Shown: piece after piece, positions 54,145-63,830 of the stretch
Numbering within the stretch: position 1 is the first letter of the stretch
Layout of the letters: every line of letters begins with the position of its first letter
DNA from: Diploptera punctata
Taxonomy: Eukaryota > Arthropoda > Insecta > Blattodea > Blaberidae
Assembly (NCBI GenBank): GCA_030220185.1
Contig: JASPKZ010007430.1
Span: 327,001-391,000, forward strand
DNA: 64,000 nucleotides
Reading direction: 5' to 3'
The notes under the pieces: model-generated
Databases searched by the model: none
Told to the model about the DNA's origin: nothing
The model's input: only the letters and a program-made list of their open reading frames with translations
Made by a program: the position numbers and the translations under genes

Positions 54145-54769
54145 ATGATGTGTTTAATATGAATTCAAATACCTAGGATCAATAATTGTCAAGTCTCGTA
54201 GACTGCGATGGGCAGGACATGTATCACGAATGGGGAATGAAACACGTGCATGGAAGTTTATTTTATGAAAACCAGAGGAAAACCGCCCAGTAGACCAAGA
54301 ATGAGGTGGGAGAATAACATTAACTATGATTTGAGGGAAGCAGATGATACAGGTAATGATTGGAAAACATTAGCTCAGGATAGGGATGTAAGGAGAGCTT
54401 ATGTCCGCGCAGTCATGAATCTATGGGTTCGATAGTGCCAGTGAATTAGGATCAATAATTACAAACAGGAATGAGATGCACAAAAAAATTAAACATAGGC
54501 TCAATTCTGGAAACGCATACTATAATGTATTACAGGGACTCTAGTCGTCGCAACTCATTAAAAAAATTAAACTGAAAATACCTAAAACTTATTCTCCCAG
54601 TTATATTATATGGATGCAAAACATGGACTCATGTTTTATGGGAGGAGAAAAGATTATGAGCATTTCAGAATAAAGTTCTTAGGACAATTTTTGGGTCAAA
54701 GAAAGATGAACATACAGGGAAAGGGAGAAGATTACACAACAGTGATCTGCATGATCTTTATAGGAAACC

Positions 54770-54772
<3 letters not shown>
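54145..54772 (+). pseudogene. L-A LINE hosting a second L-A insertion
   Basis: Two collinear parts (54145-54187 and 54461-54772): FKYLGSII..TNRNEMHKKIKHRLNSGN (split), PKTYSPSYIIWMQNMDSC-type remains and GRRLHNSDLHDLYRKP. Interrupted by 54188-54447. Confidence 0.8.
54188..54447 (+). pseudogene. L-A LINE tail inserted in L-A
   Basis: 260-bp tail (RRLRWAGHVSRMGNE.. to GGTTCGATAGTGCCAGTGAA). TSD AGGATCAATAATT at 54175-54187 and 54448-54460. Confidence 0.9.
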
Positions 54773-54819
<47 letters not shown>

Positions 54820-54825
54820 TATTTT
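54773..54825. repeat. (TA)n then T-run
   Basis: TA repeats followed by the poly-T that is the SINE's A tail on the minus strand. Confidence 0.9.
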
Positions 54826-55203
54826 TTTTTTTTTTCCAAATGCCCCAGGTTGTCATTTCGACATTTTTGTTCTCTCCAGGCATGGCGTATTTGAAATTCA
54901 CTTCTGAGGTTGGGGCGCCTGGAAGGCGGGATTACGCTGCCCCGATGATATGTGAGTTGATGGTGGTGGTAATGATGCGCCAGGAGAGGCCTTAAACTAA
55001 ACTTAGGCAAATCTGATATTGATGATGATGGCCAGATGATGTTCGGGGACCGTTTGGGCCTTAAAGTTTTCCTGGCATTTGTCTTACAGGTGAGGAAAAA
55101 CCCCCATAAAAACCTCACCCAGAAAAACTGCCACGACCGGGGATCGAACCCGGGCCCGCTGCATGACAAGGCAGCACGCTACCTCGAGACCACAGCGGTG
55201 GAC
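54826..55203 (-). mobile_element. SINE A2, complete
   Basis: Minus strand: head CCACCGCTGTGGTCTCGAGG, B box GGTTCGATCCCCGG, middle TCACCTGTAAGACAAATGCC, then CTCTCCTGGCGCATCATTAC, CCTTCCAGGCGCCCCAACCT and a poly-A tail. The best A2 copy here. Confidence 0.9.
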
Positions 55204-55222
55204 ATATAACTAATAAGAAAAC

Positions 55223-55264
<42 letters not shown>
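55223..55264. repeat. (ATT)n microsatellite
   Basis: ATT repeats just beyond the SINE head. Confidence 0.95.
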
Positions 55265-55266
<2 letters not shown>

Positions 55267-55399
55267 ATTATCTTCTTACAGTCTACATTCACATGGTTAA
55301 ATATGAGATATGGAGCCATATCATAAGAAGGATTTTTTTTTATTATTGATTTAGTACATCTCAATGATGGATAAATCATATTTGAAGAGAAAAATTATA

Positions 55400-55473
55400 C
55401 GCTCAGACCGGGACTTGAACCCGGGACCCTTGGTTATCTAGACCAAGTGCTCTACCAACTGAGCTACCTGAGC
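55400..55473 (-). tRNA. tRNA-like gene, well-folded
   Basis: Minus strand 73-mer: acceptor GCTCAGG/TCTGAGC pairs 7/7 (one G-U), D stem GCTC/GAGC, T stem CCGGG/CCCGG perfect with loop TTCAAGT. The anticodon stem CTTGG/CCAAG is perfect but encloses 9 nt (TCTAGATAA); a 6-bp stem with a 7-nt loop is also possible. The odd loop argues against a standard tRNA. The flank GTATAATTTTTCTCTTCAAA follows. A 3' half of the same unit lies inverted at 55548-55590. Confidence 0.6.
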
Positions 55474-55547
55474 AAGTACCGATCTAAACGCAAATCTTTC
55501 TCTATATACGTTGTAATTCCCATCCACCAAATGCTACCAAACCAAGG

Positions 55548-55590
55548 GTCCCGGATTCAAGTCCCGGTCTGAGCGTATAATTTTTCTCTT
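55548..55590 (+). tRNA. Half tRNA-like unit, inverted partner
   Basis: ACCAAGGGTCCCGGATTCAAG and GTCCCGGTCTGAGCG, then TATAATTTTTCTCTTCAAAT, repeat the 3' half and flank of 55400-55473 in opposite orientation. Confidence 0.6.
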
Positions 55591-55606
55591 CAAATATAAG
55601 AAGGAT

Positions 55607-56004
55607 TATTTTTAAAAAATCGTAAACGCGGAAACTGCTGTATCATTATCTTTTATATTGTTAATAGAACCTACTCGTGTATCAATTGATATTAAAACAC
55701 AATATTAGAATGTTATGTAACTATTAAATAAACACTTGCACAAAATATAGAACATTTCTTCAAGGACAGTCACGAGAGAGAGAAAAATTACTTCTACACT
55801 TTCAACAACACGATGGCTTTCGAGACTTGTATTGGTTTTCAAAAGGCGGGCAAAGAAATAAAAAGGAAAGAAGAAAGTTTATGCCATGTCTGGAGTAACC
55901 CAAGAACTAGTGTTTACAACATTTAATTCCGTGACAACGAAAATAGGCATCTTTATCCTATACGATTATATCTTACATTGCTTATACTAATTATTCAAAC
56001 TTTT
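55607..56004. other. Unassigned stretch
   Basis: Nothing recognised. Confidence 0.4.
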
Positions 56005-56305
56005 TTCTTATCAATGCCTCCAGACTGTCTTTATGACATTCCTGGCATATATTCTCTCCTGGCATTGGCGAAATTGTAACCCACTTAAGTTGCGGCGCCT
56101 AGAAGGCGGAGTTACCCCGATGATATGATAAATGATAATGAATCATCAGGAGAGTCCTTAAATCTAAACTTAACTTAGCCTAAATCCAGACCATGGGCGG
56201 CCATGAGAGAAATAATTCCTCTCAATAAAAAAATTCTGATCGGGAATCGAACCCGGGACCCCATGAACTGTAATCAGAAGTTCTGACCACTAGCCCATGA
56301 TATTA
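56005..56305 (-). mobile_element. SINE C
   Basis: Minus strand: head CATGGGCTAGTGGTCAGAAC, B box GGTTCGATTCCCG, A2-type 3' half (CTCTCCTGATGATTCATTAT; TTCTAGGCGCCGCAACTTAA). Confidence 0.8.
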
Positions 56306-56396
56306 TATACGTCTACCATGTAACATTATAAGGTGTCCACATCTATTGATCTTATATATCTAAGGAACTGATCAATTTTTTATTAGTTAACTGTCT

Positions 56397-56670
56397 TCGG
56401 GCTTGAGCTGGTTCGAATCTCCATGGGGAAGACATTTTCTAATGGAACTTAGGTCAGTATGGAACCAGTGCCCACCCAGCATCGTGAGGAATTTTGGTAG
56501 CTACAATAAGTAGCGGTTCCAGGTTGTGAAAACCAGCTATATAACAGCTGAGGGATCTGACATGCTGACCACATGCCATACCTACACTAGCTGGATGATC
56601 GTCTAACTCTGTGATTAACACGTGCTGATGTGAGGCCAGCAGCTCGCTGGTAAGTCAAGGTCATGTTGTT
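56397..56670 (+). mobile_element. SINE D, head truncated
   Basis: Begins at the B box GGTTCGAATCTCC (56411-56423), then TGCCCACCCAGCATCGTGAG, GTAGCTACAATAAGTAGCGG, and the 3' half with ATGTGAGGCCAGCAGC. Confidence 0.8.
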
Positions 56671-56689
56671 TTTCACTGTTTGTACTCGG

Positions 56690-56832
56690 CCATTTTCCAC
56701 AATTTATTATGACTTCATTTCTTAAATTCCATTTAATAATTCACAGTTCCATATAAGGTGGTTTACAGACTGGATGTCCTTGTTACAAGAGCAGTTTGGA
56801 TTATCAGATATTTTAAACCTGTATAAACGTGT
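56690..56832 (-). pseudogene. LINE C-terminal CCHC-like fragment
   Basis: Minus strand: RFKISDNPNCSCNKDIQSVN and HLIWNCELLNGI; the C-x-C, His and Cys spacing fits the zinc-binding end after RNase H in I/Jockey-type LINEs. Confidence 0.5.
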
Positions 56833-57448
56833 GTGAGATACGTGAGTTATCAAGCAACAAAATTATTTTTACGTTTTTATGAAACAAATGTAATGGGGAT
56901 TGAGTGTTTATCATTTATGATACAGATTTTTATCAAGAAATACTCCAATGCTACCCTCAGGGACGACGATAATCTGGACGTCCACAGAAAAAAGGTTTTC
57001 GATCCTGTCAAAAGGAAACGAAACGGGGGTCAACAATAGCCTATTTTGTGTGTGGAATATGACGTTAGCTTTCATCAGTTTTTTTTTACTGTATATACAA
57101 ATGCAGCCAAAAATATCAGCATGAACCACAGTTATATAACATGACAAAACCAATCACAGCGATCCAATTTGTCTACAGAGTGAGAAAAAAATTAAAACCC
57201 TCTTGTATCATATACAATACAAATGAAGTGAAGACATCTCTGATACAGGAATGACGTCAACCAAGAGCCTATAATTTTATTCACTGGAATAAAATCCATC
57301 GACCTTGGTGAACATAGAATCCGCGACCCTCGGATCATCCAGAGGTGAACGTGCTATATACTGGTAAATGTAAAACATGTAAGAATTTATGTTTATCGTA
57401 GTACACATATTACACTACCGGTATATAAATATTGTTTATACGTTAATA
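56833..57448. other. Unassigned stretch
   Basis: 57290-57350 shows a weak minus-strand SINE-B-like patch (GATCCGAGGGTCGCGGATTC). Nothing else. Confidence 0.35.
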
Positions 57449-57620
57449 CCGAGCTAACTGGCTCAAGAGCAGCGTTTGAGGCTAGTACAATGTTAGGGAG
57501 TCCCAGGTTAAAATCTTGATGTCGACCAATCTTAGTTCTTTTTAGGGTTTTTCTCAATCGTTAAGGCAAATGGTAGGTTGGAATTTCTTTATCAGAACCC
57601 ATTTCATAGCAGCATTAAAT
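57449..57620 (+). mobile_element. tRNA-derived SINE, other family
   Basis: CCGAGCTAACTGGCTCAAGA, degenerate B box GGTTAAAATCTTG, then AGGGTTTTTCTCAATCGTTA and AGGCAAATGGTAGGTTGGAA, a middle motif related to SINE A. Confidence 0.5.
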
Positions 57621-58415
57621 ATAAATAAACAGACCGTATACGACATTAAATGTTACAGGCAATATTAAATAAATGTCTATAAGAAAGTACAATTTTAATA
57701 GGCCTGTGCTTTAATAATTCAATTAGACCTATATAAAATTATTTGTAAATGAGCAAGCTACCGATAAAATAATAATGATAATGTATGAAACCCTCAAAAT
57801 ACCTTCAAATCTTGATTTTACAATAGATAATTTACATCAATATAAAATTGATCTATAGTTTACGAACTGTCATTGTACCCGTAAAATGCACACGAAGAAA
57901 TGCAGGCATTAGGAAAAATCGTACATTAATTGAATTGAAATTATTTCAAGTTTGAAAATAAAATAAATATTAGAATGAGATACAGAGGATGAGGAGGCTG
58001 TGTGGCATGTTGTTGGGTAGAACTTGTCGTTAGCTACGTGGCCGTCGGCTCTCCTCAACATTCCTCTTGAGTTAAGAGAGTGAAAGAGAAAGAAAACTTC
58101 TCACCTGGAATTTGGTTTCAACTTGAACGCTTATTTGTTAATCCTTACTTTAAGAAAAAATTGTCGTTTCATCTATGTTACTTGCATTATCATTTTACAT
58201 CATGTTCACTTTTCATTTTACCACAAATTTTGCAAACACATAAAATAAATCAACGCATTTTTTCAACGTTCATATACACTAAACCGAACTCAAATAGTTT
58301 GGCGCGTTTCACTACAATGTACCACGGCACGCAACACACTGATCGGCAAGGACCAGCGAAGACTGAATAACAGAGCCGCAGAGATGAGAACAGAACGAGC
58401 CCATGCAGTCGCGTC
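57621..58415. other. Unassigned; GC-richer right end
   Basis: 58290-58415 is GC-richer. On the minus strand TTATTCAGTCTTCGC looks like an insect initiator. No gene can be supported. Confidence 0.35.
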
Positions 58416-58429
58416 GAATGACTAACGGT

Positions 58430-58742
58430 CACTCCCGCCCTCTCTATTCAGGTGTGCCAATATACACCACACGAAAATAATTCTGAGTATTCAGTTTTGG
58501 CATAAAAATATTTAACGCATTGAAAAATAAAAATATTGCACCATTTGCAATCATTTTAACCGCCAAGTAATATTATTCATTAGTGCGCTATGGCTTAAAA
58601 ATCCATAATCAAAGTCAAATTTGATTTTGGACCCGCGACGTTCGAGTCTACTGTAACTTCCTTACATTGCTTGAGCCTCGTATTCGATACACATTTTGGG
58701 ATTGTAGCGCAAATGATACTTGCCGTAATAAAAAAAAATGTA
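58430..58742 (+). mobile_element. Unclassified retroposon with 14-bp TSD
   Basis: 313 bp ending in an A-rich tail (AATAAAAAAAAATGTA), flanked by the perfect direct repeat GAATGACTAACGGT (58416-58429; 58743-58756). No relation to SINE A-D seen. An internal ACGTTCGAGTC might be a weak B box. Confidence 0.6.
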
Positions 58743-58756
58743 GAATGACTAACGGT

Positions 58757-59315
58757 ACCTGAGGACATATAAACCTAACCTGTATAATTTATAAGAAGAA
58801 AGTATAACAATAACGAAAAAAAAAATATTAAAAAGAGAATATAAAACCTAAAGATATGGTACAAACATTGTGACCCATGTAAAAAAAAACGACTAAGACA
58901 AAATTGGCAACCTTGAGGGATTTAATTATCTATTGAGTTATGCTGGCTCAGTCATTATCAGAGTCGACTTTAATTCCACCAGGGTAGAGGATTCCGTCAC
59001 AATTGAGATAACATTTTCATAACGTAACCTAACTACAGTTAACCTGTAAAATGTATTCCAAAAATCACATGACTTGATGTACTAACTATATAATGATAGA
59101 AGCTGTCGTAATAAAAAAGTCAGCATGAGTTGTAACTGAAAATGTAATAAAAGAAAATCAATATATTGTAGTTTGTAATCTCTGGCCCTTTGTAACATGC
59201 ATATGCAGTCATTTGCACTGGAACAGCCCCAACTTTTTTCAGGAAGGTATTTGTAGACTATTAGAAAAATGCTAAATTAGAATTTTTTTTAACACTTTTG
59301 CTTTGTATACTAATG
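58757..59315. other. Unassigned stretch
   Basis: No recognised repeat; relatively repeat-poor. Confidence 0.4.
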
Positions 59316-59420
59316 ATTCAGGTTGTATGAAGGATATATTGTGCTGAACACCCAGAATGACCTTGCAAACTTTGGTGTGATCCTATGGGATATGCTTTTA
59401 AAATTCCATAAATGACAGAA
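59316..59420 (+). other. Exon-like open frame with branch point
   Basis: Preceded by TACTAAT (branch-point consensus) and an acceptor ATGATTCAG. Open frame LYEGYIVLNTQNDLANFGVI then LWDMLLKFHK and a stop. No donor in frame is evident, and the protein is not recognised. Confidence 0.25.
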
Positions 59421-59803
59421 ACAAAAAGTGGAAAACAAACACTAATCAACAATTTCCCTTCATTAAGAGAAATGCAAGCTTTTGGAAATTGAGGCTGATT
59501 TCCTGGTGGGAGCAAAGGGTACTATAATATTGTTCTTCGCTAAACATGTAAGAAATAAAGGTCTTAATAACATTCTAAACAAAATTGCCTTATGTGCCTT
59601 CAAAGAATCTATCGGAATCCTTTATTATCAACATGGGACTAATAATACCTAAAATTTAGTTTCCTTTCACCTTTAATCAATCACATTTTAAGTTTTATTT
59701 CTATCTTTCACTTACCTCTCGCTGCTTTACTAATTTATTCACAACTAATGATTTTTCATAATTTATTCTATAAATTATGTATTATGCTTTCTCATACTTG
59801 GCA

Positions 59804-59972
59804 GCCCTTTCATAATAGAAGCTCAGTATTATTAAAAAGACAGTTGTATTCAGATAGTGCTGCCAGAATGTCTAAGTGGGAAGAAAATCAAAATATTTCC
59901 AAATTAAAAAAACTATTTGGTCTCATAGTGTTTTTTTTTCAACGCTACATTTTTGTGCTTCAAGTTCTGTAA
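59804..59972 (+). other. Exon-like frame, possible presequence
   Basis: After an acceptor-like CTTTCTCATACTTGGCAG the frame reads SSVLLKRQLYSDSAARMSKW and EENQNISKLKKLFGLI, with an Arg-rich, acid-poor start like a mitochondrial presequence. It ends VLQVL* with AATAAA at once after. Could be a last exon or a fragment of a retropseudogene. Confidence 0.25.
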
Positions 59973-60257
59973 TAAATGTATAATGGCATTAAATAAGTCT
60001 ATTTCAAATTACATACCACTTGGACAGATTGATTTATGTAGGTATGTGTACTACTATTGAGAGAAGTGTGTGTTGTGTGAGTGATGAGAGAGGTGAAATC
60101 TGTGCTCATATACAGCCTACTCCTGTCAAAATGCACCAAGGGGACCGCCAAGGTTAATATCTCCATCGGACAGTAAAATTACTATCAGCAATATTTTTGC
60201 CTTCTCAAAATATGTACTGCATAGATGTGTGGAATTAAATCCAGGCATTTAGTACAC
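59973..60257. other. Unassigned stretch
   Basis: Nothing recognised. Confidence 0.4.
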
Positions 60258-60352
60258 AATCTAACTAAACTCGTTGGTACTATTGAATACAGAGATTCAT
60301 GGTCACACAGACATAAGCACTCCATTCTTCTCCATCCTGAGCTAATGTTTTA
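60258..60352 (-). pseudogene. L-A LINE tail fragment, degraded
   Basis: CTCGTTGGTACTATTGAATA, ACAGACATAAGCACTCCATT and CCTGAGCTAATGTTTTA. Confidence 0.65.
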
Positions 60353-60789
60353 CCCCAGTGGAACCCATGGCCACGTTACTTCATGGATGTATTTTTACAG
60401 TGAAAGATCGTCAATCTTTCAACCAAGGTACTTTTTTCATCTGGCTATTCACCTTTTACCTGACTGGATGGGTAACTCTTTTGGCAGCAATGTTATCATT
60501 AGCATAGCTCACAGGGTCATTTAATCACTCAAGCCACTCCACCATGACAAGTTAAAGATACCATAGAAATAAAAATCTTACACCACTTCTAGATCCAAGA
60601 TTGAAAACTTTGCAATTAAAATTTCCAACCCTGCCTGGCCTGCTAATCAGTAAAGAGTTATGCTACCACATGAGATAGAATGGCAGACTAGCCCCTTATA
60701 GTTATTTGAATCTAACCTGAAATATTGCATATGAATTAATATTGAGAAGATACAGCTATTACTATGATAGAAATAAGTAAGTTAATATT
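60353..60789. other. Unassigned stretch
   Basis: Nothing recognised. Confidence 0.4.
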
Positions 60790-61116
60790 CCAATTGAGGG
60801 TCTTTCCACTTTTCAGCGGTTGCCCTTTTACCAGCTGGCTGCTGGCCCTTCACATCCGTATGTATCAATCACAGAGGTAGATGATCAACAGCCAGTGTAG
60901 GGGTGACATGTGGTTAGCCGTTATAGCTGGTTCCCCAACCTGGAGCCACTACTTATTGTAGCTACCCAATTGCTTCACAATGCTGGGTGGGCACCGGTCC
61001 CATACTGGCCGAAATACCATGAGAAAATTTCTTCCCCCATGGAGACTCGAACCAGTGCAAGTCCCATAGCTCTGCGCCAAGGCTTCCTACCTTAACCGCT
61101 CGGCTACGGCGCGGGA
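60790..61116 (-). mobile_element. SINE D, most complete copy
   Basis: Minus strand: head CGCCGTAGCCGAGCGGTTAA, a Leu/Ser-like long variable region, B box GGTTCGAGTCTCC, GGGAAGAAATTTTCTCATGG, ACCGGTGCCCACCCAGCATT, then GTGATTGATACATACGGATG and GGCCAGCAGCCAGCTGG. Confidence 0.85.
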
Positions 61117-61186
61117 CAAAGAAAAAAAATCTTTTCTACTCTACAGGAACATTTTAGCATTCCCTCCAATACGATCAGCCTTAAAT

Positions 61187-61222
61187 TTGCCTGAACCGGG
61201 AATTGAACCTTGAACCTACGAA
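61187..61222 (-). tRNA. Half tRNA-like unit, inverted partner
   Basis: Minus strand GTTCAAGGTTCAATTCCCGG then TTCAGGCAAATTT repeats the 3' half of 61250-61322 in opposite orientation. Confidence 0.6.
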
Positions 61223-61249
61223 GAGAGTAAAGTAAAGGATGGGAATGTA

Positions 61250-61322
61250 GCCTGAATTTAGCTCATGGTAAGAGCATCAGCATGGAAAGCTGAAGGTTCA
61301 AGGTTCGATTCCCGGTTCAGGC
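61250..61322 (+). tRNA. tRNA-like gene, complete cloverleaf
   Basis: 73-mer: acceptor GCCTGAA/TTCAGGC 7/7; D stem GCTC/GAGC 4/4; anticodon stem TCAGC/GCTGA 5/5 with 7-nt loop ATGGAAA, placing GGA at 34-36 after U33; 5-nt variable loop; T loop TTCGATT with a 3/5 stem. T5 terminator at 61328-61332. A GGA anticodon reads a Ser codon, yet the long Ser variable arm is missing. Could be a SINE head or a repurposed tRNA-like gene. Confidence 0.6.
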
Positions 61323-61364
61323 AAAAATTTTTCTCTTTACCATTGATTACAACATATTAATATG

Positions 61365-61436
61365 TCTGCCACACTAGCTCAGGTATAAGCATACCCACCT
61401 CATGACTGACAGATCCGGGTTCAATACAAGCAGAGG
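61365..61436 (+). tRNA. Degenerate tRNA-like unit
   Basis: TCTGCC..GCAGAG ends can pair, with CTAGCTCAGGTATAAGC as D arm and CCGGGTTCAATAC as weak B box. It lies 43 nt after the preceding unit. Confidence 0.4.
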
Positions 61437-61559
61437 ATTGGATTTTTTAATTCTAAAATATTCAATGTAGAAGGGGTAGTAGTGTACAGTTTTTAAATTT
61501 CAAATAGTACATCAATTGCCTAGATTAAATTACAAATGTTGTACTGTGGACAGTGTTTC

Positions 61560-62040
61560 ATCCATCAAATGGGAACGTTAACTCTGGCAGTCCCTTTGGT
61601 GCTTTTCAGTAGGTATACGCTATGTGAGTCCACCGCTATGGTCTCGAGGTAAGCGTGCTGCCTTGTCATGCAGCAGGCCCGGGTTCGATCCCCAGTCGGG
61701 GCAGTTTTTCTGGGTGAGGTTTTTATCGGGGTTTTTCCTCACCTGTAAGACAAATGTCAGGAAAACTTTAAGGCCCAAACGGTCCCCGAAATCATATGGC
61801 CATCATCGTCATCATCATCCTTATTATCATCATCACCATCCTTCACCGGTGTGGAAAGCTACCACACCTACAGTTCCCTAGTAAAGCTGCAAGCATAGCA
61901 TGAAAATGCTATGATTGCAGTGAAGGACCTGCCTTCGGGCAGAATTACTATGGATGGATGGACGCTATGTGAAAGTACCAAGTTTCACCTTCTCCTTATC
62001 ATCATGTCTCATACAGCACACTTACAATACACTCAAACAC
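61560..62040 (+). repeat. Repeat H, split by SINE A1
   Basis: Left part to 61627, right part from 61962. Collinear with the uninterrupted 39285-39420. Confidence 0.65.
61628..61961 (+). mobile_element. SINE A1 with 11-bp TSD
   Basis: CCACCGCTATGGTCTCGAGG, B box GGTTCGATCCCCAG, A1 3' module with a small deletion. TSD ACGCTATGTGA at 61617-61627 and 61962-61972. Confidence 0.9.
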
Positions 62041-62335
62041 TTAAAGCATGCAGATGATAGTTTTCAATCGCTTTAAGCTAGATTATGTCGATTTCAATAT
62101 CACATTAAACGAGAAGTTTGAAATTAACTTAGAAAATTACATAAAAACTCTATGCATTAGAAGAATTCCAATTCCACTTGTGTGCAGAACTTTACAAATT
62201 AATGATCCTTTACAAGTAAACATTGCAGCCTTGTGTTATTAAAAAGCTATAAGTTAACCCATATGCCTCCGCTTTAAATATTTTAATTCTCATTCAAAAA
62301 GCATGAATATTTTAATTTTCCAAATTTTTAGATAC
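62041..62335. other. Unassigned stretch
   Basis: A 64-codon frame (62048-62242) has no family signature. Confidence 0.4.
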
Positions 62336-62348
62336 TGATTCAATAATA

Positions 62349-62861
62349 AACAGGTGTCTAGTTTCAAATATTTGGGCTGTGATGTTGGCTACAATGTGGA
62401 AAGAGATATTGACTTCAAAATAAATAAATTTCAGACGGTGTGTGGAACAATACAGAGAACATTCAAAAATAAAATTAGAAAAGAAACCAAGATAAAAATG
62501 TATAATGTTATGGCAGTTCCCACAATATTGTATGTGAAACTTGGGCTCCAATGAAAAGACAGAAGGATAGAATACAGACGGCGCAGATGAGGTTCCTAAG
62601 ACAAGTAAAAGGATGTACAAGACTTGATAGAATAAGAAATGAGGATATAAGAGAAGAATTGAAAGTACAGCCTTCATTGGATAAGGTCATGAATTACAGA
62701 CAGAAATGGATTGATCATATGGATGGAATGAGTAAGGAGAGATATCCATTGTTAGCAAGAAATTATCAAGCAAGAGGAAGACGTGATGTTGGAAGACCTA
62801 GAAGACGTTGGGCTGATGCATTATGAAGTCAGAACGGGCAATTGCCTAATCCCTGGAGTGA
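62349..62861 (+). pseudogene. L-B-type LINE tail, young
   Basis: FKYLGCDVGYNVERDIDFKI, VCGTIQRTFKNKIRKETKIK, a single frameshift at ~62540, then KRQKDRIQTAQMRFLRQVKG, CTRLDRIRNEDIREELKV and GRRDVGRPRRRWADAL*. TSD TGATTCAATAATA at 62336-62348 and 62862-62874. Only one break, so relatively recent. Confidence 0.9.
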
Positions 62862-62874
62862 TGATTCAATAATA

Positions 62875-63301
62875 GTCCATTTCTCACAAGAAATATCTTA
62901 ACTGGATGAACCATTTAATCTATGAGATTTCATAGAATAACAAAAGCTACCAATCCCATTGGTTATAAAAAAAAAGTATTTTCTGAGTCTGAAAACAGGT
63001 CACATGGGCTATCATTTGCATAGATATTAATAAACTAAATATAACAATACAAGATTGGATGACTAGCAAGAATCATTCCAAAGCATAACAATAGGTGACA
63101 AATACTTGACCCTTTCAGAATTGGTTCACTTTTTACTATTTCTCCATAAGCAAAAATATTATCATCATGTCCTTTTCCACCTTTAATAAAGGGTTAATGT
63201 TAACTAACTACTATTACACACATCAAGAGTTCATATATTTTCCTGACCTTACGGATAATCTGATATATAAATGAGAGAATTAATATTCATTTGAATTGAA
63301 A
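62875..63301. other. Unassigned stretch
   Basis: Nothing recognised. Confidence 0.4.
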
Positions 63302-63370
63302 GCCTGATAGCTCAGTGGTCAGAACACGTGTACAAGACCAGAGACATCAGGTTCAAATCCCGATTCAGGC
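63302..63370 (+). tRNA. tRNA-like unit
   Basis: Acceptor GCCTGA/TCAGGC pairs; D arm AGCTCAGTGGTCAGAAC; T arm TCAGG/CCCGA with loop TTCAAAT. Anticodon arm degenerate. Flank ATATATTTTTCTCTTCAAAT matches the 55-kb unit. Confidence 0.5.
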
Positions 63371-63474
63371 ATATATTTTTCTCTTCAAATAAAATCCGAT
63401 ACATGCTTATAAGTTATCATTAGTGAGGTTATAAAGAGGTTTATTATTACATTTAATATGTTATCAAATGCTGG

Positions 63475-63830
63475 GCAATGAAGCCATTAGCATTCTTGCC
63501 CTCCAATATTTCTCTATGGTGGATCCAACAGGTAATGTTTCACAGATTTGTTCTTCATTCATTTCTTCATCTATGTTACATAGAGGACAATTTGTTCGTG
63601 TAAATTCCTATTTTATATACAGTGTTTGGCCAAATAATCATGTTTTGTAAGCAGTTTGAATTTTGCTACTGCAGTTTTACGTGGAATTTCTGGAATAATA
63701 TCTGGTTGGTTTCTTTACTAAAATTTTCCATTTTTTGTCTTTGGTTTTATTACATAAGTCTTGGTTTTGTTTAATTTTATATTTGTTTTTAATTAGTCTT
63801 TTTATGGATGTGAAAGGTAAGCTTGTACAG
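63475..63830 (-). pseudogene. LINE C-terminus with zinc-knuckle
   Basis: Minus strand: KDKKWKILVKKP, then IPRKTAVAKFKLLTKHDYLA, and in another frame RTNCPLCNIDEEMNEEQICE, STIEKYWRARMLMASLPSI*. This is the 'hD.La.hl...gi..s..CplC...ee...h....C' end of RNase-H-bearing LINEs. Confidence 0.6.

Noticed and set aside
58250..58432. 60-codon minus-strand frame with initiator-like TCAGTC upstream region
   Set aside because: The promoter reading depends on one pentamer and the protein is unrecognisable.
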